Shown: positions 58,640-64,000 of the stretch, in pieces
Layout: each line of letters starts with the position of its first letter
How positions within the stretch are numbered: position 1 is the first letter of the stretch
Source of the DNA: Vitellaria paradoxa
Lineage: Eukaryota; Streptophyta; Magnoliopsida; Ericales; Sapotaceae
Length of the DNA stretch: 64,000 nucleotides
Direction of reading: 5' to 3'
Assembly (NCBI GenBank): GCA_019916065.1
Contig: CM034233.1
Span: 43,044,750-43,108,749 of the forward strand
Position numbers and translations under genes: made by a program
Notes under the pieces: model-generated
Seen by the model: the letters and a program-made list of their open reading frames with translations, nothing else
The model's database searches: none
What the model was told of the DNA's origin: nothing

Positions 58640-60000
58640 AATTAATAGAAAAAAATATAATATGTTACTAATTAAACAAGATAATAAAAAGAAATATAAT
58701 TTTTTTCATTTACATAACTAATTAAAACAATCAAGGCAGAAAAAGACAAAAGCACTTAACAACCCAAAATATAATGAATATATGAGAGCATCAAAAGCAA
58801 TCAAACAAGCAACGTTGTGAGAAGAATTAAAAAGAGAAAAAAATAATAATAATGGCAGCACAATTGAATGAAAAACTCAATAATTTGATTAAATTCATGA
58901 ATCTGTGCTTCCTCATATTGAAGAAGTCACCATGAGAAGTACTTACTAGTAAAGTGAACTAATTAGAATGTGGTAATTCTACACAATCATAATTTATGTA
59001 CAAAAATCTCAAATACATTGGGGTGTTACTTAGGTCCATTCAATGGATAAAAAGTCTCCATCATTCATGGTCATAACTACAAAAAATTGAAAACCACTAT
59101 ATCCATAACGACTTGTTTTGCATAAAAAATTTGTATGCTTACAATTATCCTCAATCTACATCATTAGTTTACACTTGTTAAAATCATCCCCATTGCATAA
59201 TCTTATGCTTTGACTGATCCTATAGAATTTGATAGGGCAGAAATAGAATTAATTTAATTCCAAATTAGAATAGTCTTAAATATTAGTAATGCAAAATATT
59301 ATTACATTTGAGTATTTCCTAAATTAAACTGTCATTACAACATACTAAAACCAAAAATAAGCAAATGCAATTCTATGTAAATCAAATATTTCAAAAATAA
59401 GAGAACCAAAATACAGTAGATGTGAATATGAACGCAAAATTTAGCAATATGGACTATAATCACTTACAAACTTTGTATCATCAAATGATCCACTTCCCTA
59501 AGGATATATTTCAAATTATTAATTCTAATAGATCATTGTTTAATATTTTCTAACATGGGGAGCGTGTATATAATCTGCTACATATGACACAGAAAAAAAG
59601 TTATTCTGTCAGAACCCAATTCAATAACATAAGTGGGCAAGTGATTTTTGCCAATTTTTTATTTTAAATAAAATAAAAGTAATAAAATAAAAATCATGAT
59701 AATGTTAGATGGGATACATTGGGAAGATAAATTGAGAGAAGTAGTACTTAGTTAGTGAAATACTAGTTGAAGCCGAGCGTGGGTGCAACAACTAACAGTG
59801 GGTTTCTCCACATTGAATTCTTTCTAACCATAAAGGGCAAAATTGTTAAATTAACAAAAACTAAAAAAAATGGCTACTAAAAAATTAGTTTTTTTTCCCT
59901 TCCCAAACGCAGAAAAGCTAGTTTTTTTAGTAGGTAGCTAGTAGTCAACTATAAAAAAATTAGCTTTCTTTTCTTCCTCAAGTAAGCCTAAACGAAAGAA
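58640..60000. other. Unassigned AT-rich sequence
   Basis: No coding or RNA gene is visible. A T-rich/A-rich block at 59870-59990 repeats AAAAATTAGTTTTTTT and resembles 3350-3410 (AAAATTAGTTTTTCCCC), so it may be a fragment of a shared small repeat. The unseen 5' end of the MULE could lie here. Confidence 0.3.
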
Positions 60001-61500
60001 GAAATCACATTTTGATATTGATTAGTTGATAATCTCGCATATCATTGATGATGTTTTAATATATTTCAATGCAATTTTAGAGCGAATTACATGTTCTTGA
60101 ATGGATTTATGCAATTGATCTATTTTGATTTTGAATTTTTGATTTTAGCTAAAAAGGATCAAGTGTCAAGGGTAGGGGACCAAGTTGATGCAAGGAAACG
60201 AAAAAAAACTGAGCCTGGAGGAATGAAGAGCACATGATTCGAATATATGGTAGTTGGATTTGAATCCAGATAAGAAGAAAAGTAAAGTCTCATATACTAG
60301 AAAAAAGCTTCAAATCCAACAGATGAGGATTTGAATCTAATGTATAGGCAAAACTTACTGGAAATTGGATTTGAATCTAGCCATGAAGGATTTGAATCTT
60401 ATACACATCAAAGAGATTCCTAAGCCTACTGGAATTAGGATTCGAGTATATGCTTAGCTTGATACAACATAAACTTATGGTAAAATGCCTGAATCCAGCT
60501 AAGGAGGATTCTAATCCTATAAATGCTAAGAGTTCAAATTAGAAAGGATTGAAGATCTTTTTGATTTTTTCTTTTATCTATGTTTTAGTTATTCTAAGGG
60601 AGATTTTTATGGAAGGATAAAAGAAAGGAAACAAAGGATTGTGAGGGTGGCTTTATATATATATATATATATATATAAAACTAGTTATTATATTGAGGAT
60701 TTTCTTCTTCTTTTTCTTCATCTCTCTCTCCCTTTCTCTGTAAATCCCCTAGAGTGGATTCCTTTTGTAACTAAGCTTTAAGCTTAGGCTAGGATGGAAC
60801 CCGGATGATTATTTTGTAAGTTGATTTATTAATGTATATTTTTTTGGTGTTTAAATTCTTTATCTTATGATTGTAAGGTGTTTGCTTTCATCATAAATTC
60901 ATGATTTTTCATATCGAAAATAATATTGATTTTTCATTGACAAAAAATAAAATTTGGCATAGAAAATGTATGGATTCAAATTTTAATTCTTTATTGACTA
61001 AAAATATTTTACGGCATGAAAAATCCTTTGATTATTTGATTTTCAAATCCTAGGGCTTAGCTTCTTAAAATTAAAAACATCACCAACCTGGAACTTTAAC
61101 TAAAAATAATTTTCCGACTAGGATGCACTATCATAGTAACAATTAAGTAATAAAAACATACTAATAAATCAAGACTTGCAAGATAAAAAGAAGGGGGAAA
61201 TCCAAAGCCTATGTCATATTGATTTTTGAAAAAACATTCTACACTAGTTTTATTTTTTATTTCATTTATTTTTATTAACTCCAAATCAAACTTCTTTCAA
61301 ATCTGCATAAACCATTTTTTCCCTTCACCATCAAAAGCTTCTTGACATCTTTTCCCAGAGGACAACCTTGAACTTATCCGAGTTATTACTTAGTGATACC
61401 TTGCACTTGGGGAATTGACAAGTAGATATCATGATTTTAGCTTAGGCATTCTCAAAAACCACAAGATCGTGTCACATTTTTAGTCTCGATCCTCAAGAAG
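60001..61500. other. Unassigned repeat-like region with GGATTTGAATC words and (TA)n
   Basis: Between 60240 and 60520 the word GGATTTGAATC or its variants (AGGATTCTAATCC, GGATTCGAGT) occurs about eight times. A (TA)n run is at 60655-60677. Pyrimidine-rich sequence at 60700-60745 is followed by AATCCCCTAGAGTGGATTCC, which looks like a transcript leader. No protein domain. It could be the LTR and leader of an unclassified retroelement, but no PBS was found. Confidence 0.3.
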
Positions 61501-61630
61501 CATTATGATGTTGTGCTTTTAGCCTTTGATGAAATTGCATGACATAATGTCACGTTTTCATTAAGCCTTTTTTTGGAAGGAGGTGAATGGGAGTAAAAGA
61601 AAGTAAATAAGAGGAGGTGAAAAGATTTAC

Positions 61631-61935
61631 GTTGTTTAGGAGGAGGTAAATGGAAGGGAGTAGAAGTAAATGAAGGTGACTCATTTATCTCCATTCATCT
61701 CTATTAACTTTCTTTCACTCCCAACTTGGTAGGGAATGGATGTAAAAAAATTTTAAAGTGTAATTTCTCTTTTTTTTTTTCCCTTGCTATTTTTTATTAT
61801 TTTCACAAATGTGTGTCATAAATAATAAATATTTTAAAGGGTATCATACCCTTCATTCTCCTTCCCCTATTTCCATCCCTTCCCTTTCCTTATTTACTTG
61901 AGTTCCCTTCCCTTTTTATATCATTCTCCTAAACA
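61631..61935. mobile_element. MITE-like fold-back with TTGTTTAGGAG ends
   Basis: The left part GTTGTTTAGGAGGAGGTAAA and the inverted right end (CATTCTCCTAAACAAAG) pair, with G/A-rich sequence on the left and C/T-rich on the right. No clear duplication. About 75 bases of similar GGAGGTGAATGGGAG sequence precede it, perhaps a second partial copy. Confidence 0.45.
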
Positions 61936-62099
61936 AAGACTAGCAACACTTTATCAATTTAATTACCGCAGACAGCATTTGGACAATTAGTTTAATAATT
62001 AACAATAAAACAAAAATAAATTTGTTTACCACCGGACAACATGAATATTTTTTTGGTTTGTTTTTTAGGATAAAAAAATTTTAACAAATGCTATCCATA

Positions 62100-62300
62100 A
62101 CAAAATAATTGCAAAAAGGATAAATTACACCCGAACCTCCTGACCATTTTAGTAATTACACCTAGACCCTCTCAACATTTAAAATTTACAAACACCTCCC
62201 TTACTTTAAAAAGTTAGTAACATCCGACCCCCTTTTGTTAATTTAACCCTAACTTTGTTAAAACATTTATTATAAAGACAGTTTTACCCTCAAATAATTA
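62100..62300. repeat. Dispersed repeat of TTACACCCGAACCTCCTGAC type
   Basis: The phrases AAATTACACCCGAACCTCC, AATTACACCTAGACCCTC and TTTTACCCTCAAAT form a loose three-fold pattern that I know as a common plant genomic repeat. Non-coding. Confidence 0.45.
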
Positions 62301-62439
62301 AATTATTTATTAGTAACTTTTGAATCCTAACCCCTTGAGTTTAAGGCTGAGCATGGCTGCCATTAACTAGCTTCAGTAGCAAGGCTTTGGCTAGGCTTCC
62401 CCAATCAAGATTTGCTAAAATCAGGTTCGGAATGTTGAT

Positions 62440-63145
62440 TTTCTCATCAACATGTTAAAAACTGGTCATTAATCTCCGAAAACGACTCTAACATGTCGTT
62501 GAATTGGGACTACGAAGATGACAATGATCCGTGATTGTGTTTTTTTCTCAAAACATCGGAAATAAATGGATTTTTGGGTGCTCGAGTTCTTTTTATAGAT
62601 TCGAAACACAACCCAACACAAAACCTATTACTTATTAGCAAAATATATTTAATTTGGGCAAATGTATAAAAATCCATAGAACTGAGTGTTTCAAATCACA
62701 AATCATAATCAATACAAATCCATACAAGATCATCTTTATCCAAATCTATACAAACCAGTAGTTATACAAACAATACAAATATATAAAAATTTCCCCAAAT
62801 CTACACGAGATCATTTCTTCCCAATATTAGAATGATTTCACAGAGAATCTATACAAGATCATCTCTACCCAAATTTATACAAACTAAAAGCTATACAAAT
62901 CCAAACAAATCTAGACAAATCTCCCCGATATTAGAACGATTTCAAAGTCTATCTCTCCTTATTGCTAGGGATTCGTGGATTTGGACCCATAAGGGTGCAG
63001 CGAGTGATGAAAAACCATGTTTGATGACTGTGTTCTTTGCTCGAAACACTAGAAATAATGGATTTTTAGGTGCTCGAGTTCTTTTTATAGATTCGACATA
63101 GAACCTAGTCATTCAACTGACACACGAAACTTATTACTCCATCGG
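62440..63145. repeat. Segmental duplication with nested 115-bp tandem repeat
   Basis: The block with GGTGCTCGAGTTCTTTTTAT at 62578 recurs at 63070, with matching sequence before and after, at a spacing of about 490 bases. Between them, ACAAGATCATC..AACGATTTCA-type units (62723-62840 and 62846-62945) form a two-unit tandem repeat. Confidence 0.65.
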
Positions 63146-63422
63146 CACAATATATAAAAGAAATTGAAAAGATATCTCCAATGATCTGCAAAAAAAGTAG
63201 TGCCCTGCAACTTTCTGCCATAGATACTAAACCAAAAGCTCTTCGTCCATAGGACAAAATCGGAAACTCTTGAGTAAGCTTAGCTGGGAAGCGAGTAAGT
63301 CTCTGGGACCCCATTTTTCCGATGATTTCTAAAGATAGAGAAATTGAAAGATTTGGAAAGAGAAAATTAAGGGGAATTTCAGGGTGGCGGCGAGGGACAG
63401 AGAGCAAATGGACAAACCCCAA
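63105..63422 (-). other. Possible captured exon or gene fragment
   Basis: A 105-codon open frame. An internal start MGSQRLTRFPAKLTQEFPIL begins an Arg/Ser/Leu-rich, acid-poor segment through GRRAFGLVSMAES, in the style of a mitochondrial or plastid targeting peptide. The frame then becomes hydrophobic (LLFLQIIGDIFSISFIYCAD) and may be intron sequence, since TTTTTTTGCAG precedes it. Pyrimidine-rich leader sequence lies upstream. I do not recognise the protein. It could be the first exon of a host gene running leftwards, or a fragment carried by a transposon. Confidence 0.3.
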
Positions 63423-63429
63423 CTGGATT

Positions 63430-64000
63430 TCTCATGAGTGCAACATGAATCACAGTCGAAGGACAAACCCCAATTGAATTTCAATTTGACATTGAGAACC
63501 AAAGATCTGGAGACTTAATGATTAGATAAAATAAGGCAAAAAAAATTGAACTTTAAATCGAAAAAAAAAAGCAAAAAATAGATAAAATTAGTATCCATAT
63601 CTTTAACCAACCACACAATTAATCATCTGTAATTTCAAATCAAAACAACGTCCATAGACCTAAGATTTAACATTAAATTGACATCAAACTACGTTAATTA
63701 GCATCGATCTACAATTTAAACTTTCACAAATAAAATTAAAACCTAGAATCAAATTGACAGGGTAGATGTCCATAGACCTAAGCTCTCGATAGGGCAGACC
63801 TTAGAGAAGAAAAACTTATTCCCCGGCATGTTGCACATCACGATGGTCAGTTACTGTACATCATGATGGTCCATTCCCTAAGTGGGTTTCAGGGGCTACA
63901 GTAAAGAAATCCACTATAGAGGCTGCAGTGGAAAAATGAAAGGTTAAGATTTATTTTTATTTTAATGACATATGACTTTTTACATTCTATATTGATTGTG
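63430..64000. other. Unassigned sequence at the right edge
   Basis: A short phrase ACAAACCCCAATTGAATTTC (63463) echoes ACAAACCCCAACTGGATTTC (63413). Near 63840-63875, CATCACGATGGTCAGTTACT and CATCATGATGGTCCATTCC form another small duplication. No gene is visible. Confidence 0.3.

Larger units (their letters stand above)
49214..58640 (-). mobile_element. MULE with plant mobile domain (degenerate), split by a LINE
   Basis: The minus strand holds a Mutator-type transposase (58600-56590), a 43-base minisatellite, then a plant mobile domain (50125-49440). The LINE at 50636-56512 lies between them. MULE transposases followed by or fused to a PMD are known in plants. No terminal inverted repeats were found. 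The left end abuts truncated gypsy B. Confidence 0.65.

Noticed and set aside
58640..60000. MULE terminal inverted repeats
   Set aside because: I searched by eye for paired ends with a 9-bp duplication near 49.2 and 58.6-59.7 kb and saw none that I could support.
1..64000. tRNA, rRNA, snRNA or miRNA genes
   Set aside because: No cloverleaf, A/B-box pair or conserved rRNA segment was recognised. Long hairpins present are MITEs, so I did not call any miRNA.

Overview
This is plant nuclear DNA, almost certainly from a flowering plant and probably a eudicot. It is visibly A+T-rich. Every coding trace I recognise belongs to a transposable element: Ty3/gypsy gag-pol, CACTA TNP2 and its partner gene, a MULE transposase with a plant mobile domain (PMD), an L1-type LINE, and Tourist-like MITEs. 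All are broken by stops and frameshifts. I find no intact host gene, no tRNA or rRNA and no CRISPR. It reads like gene-poor, pericentromeric-type repeat sediment. I do not name a species.

The main structure is a nest of insertions readable from target-site duplications (TSDs). A family-2 LTR (3704-37255, TSD GGTGA) was split by a minus-strand Ty3/gypsy element, gypsy A (5471-36471, TSD ACGAC/ACGAT). Gypsy A was then hit by a CACTA transposon in gag (9083-30240, TSD TTT), a family-1 solo LTR in gag (30520-32326), a TIR element (33216-33992) and a second family-2 LTR (34036-36373, TSD CTCCT), the last two both in its 5' LTR. The CACTA was in turn hit by a MITE (9342-9674, TSD TAA), a TG..CA element (12266-16185, TSD CCAAC) that holds a family-2 solo LTR (13189-15167, TSD AGAAT), and a very long LTR (21374-27168, TSD ATGAT) that holds a family-1 solo LTR (24991-26781). 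The deepest chain is five elements. Removing inserts leaves gypsy A at about 4.9 kb and the CACTA at about 11.1 kb, normal sizes for autonomous elements.

Region by region: 1-3.7 kb has MITEs, AT-rich fold-back sequence and a GGT-rich island; 3.7-37.3 kb is the nest; 37.6-39.95 kb holds two reverse family-2 LTR copies; 39.95-49.2 kb is gypsy B on the plus strand (LTR, tRNA-iMet primer site, gag, protease, RT, start of RNase H), itself split by two LTRs and two MITEs; 49.2-58.6 kb is a minus-strand MULE-PMD element containing a nearly full-length LINE (50636-56512, 14-bp TSD); 58.6-64 kb is mostly unassigned repeat sequence with a MITE-like fold-back, a segmental duplication and one possible captured exon.

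These elements do not act together as a system. What the window records is an order of events: gypsy A is younger than one family-2 LTR and older than another, and in three places taking an insert out restores an in-frame coding sequence.
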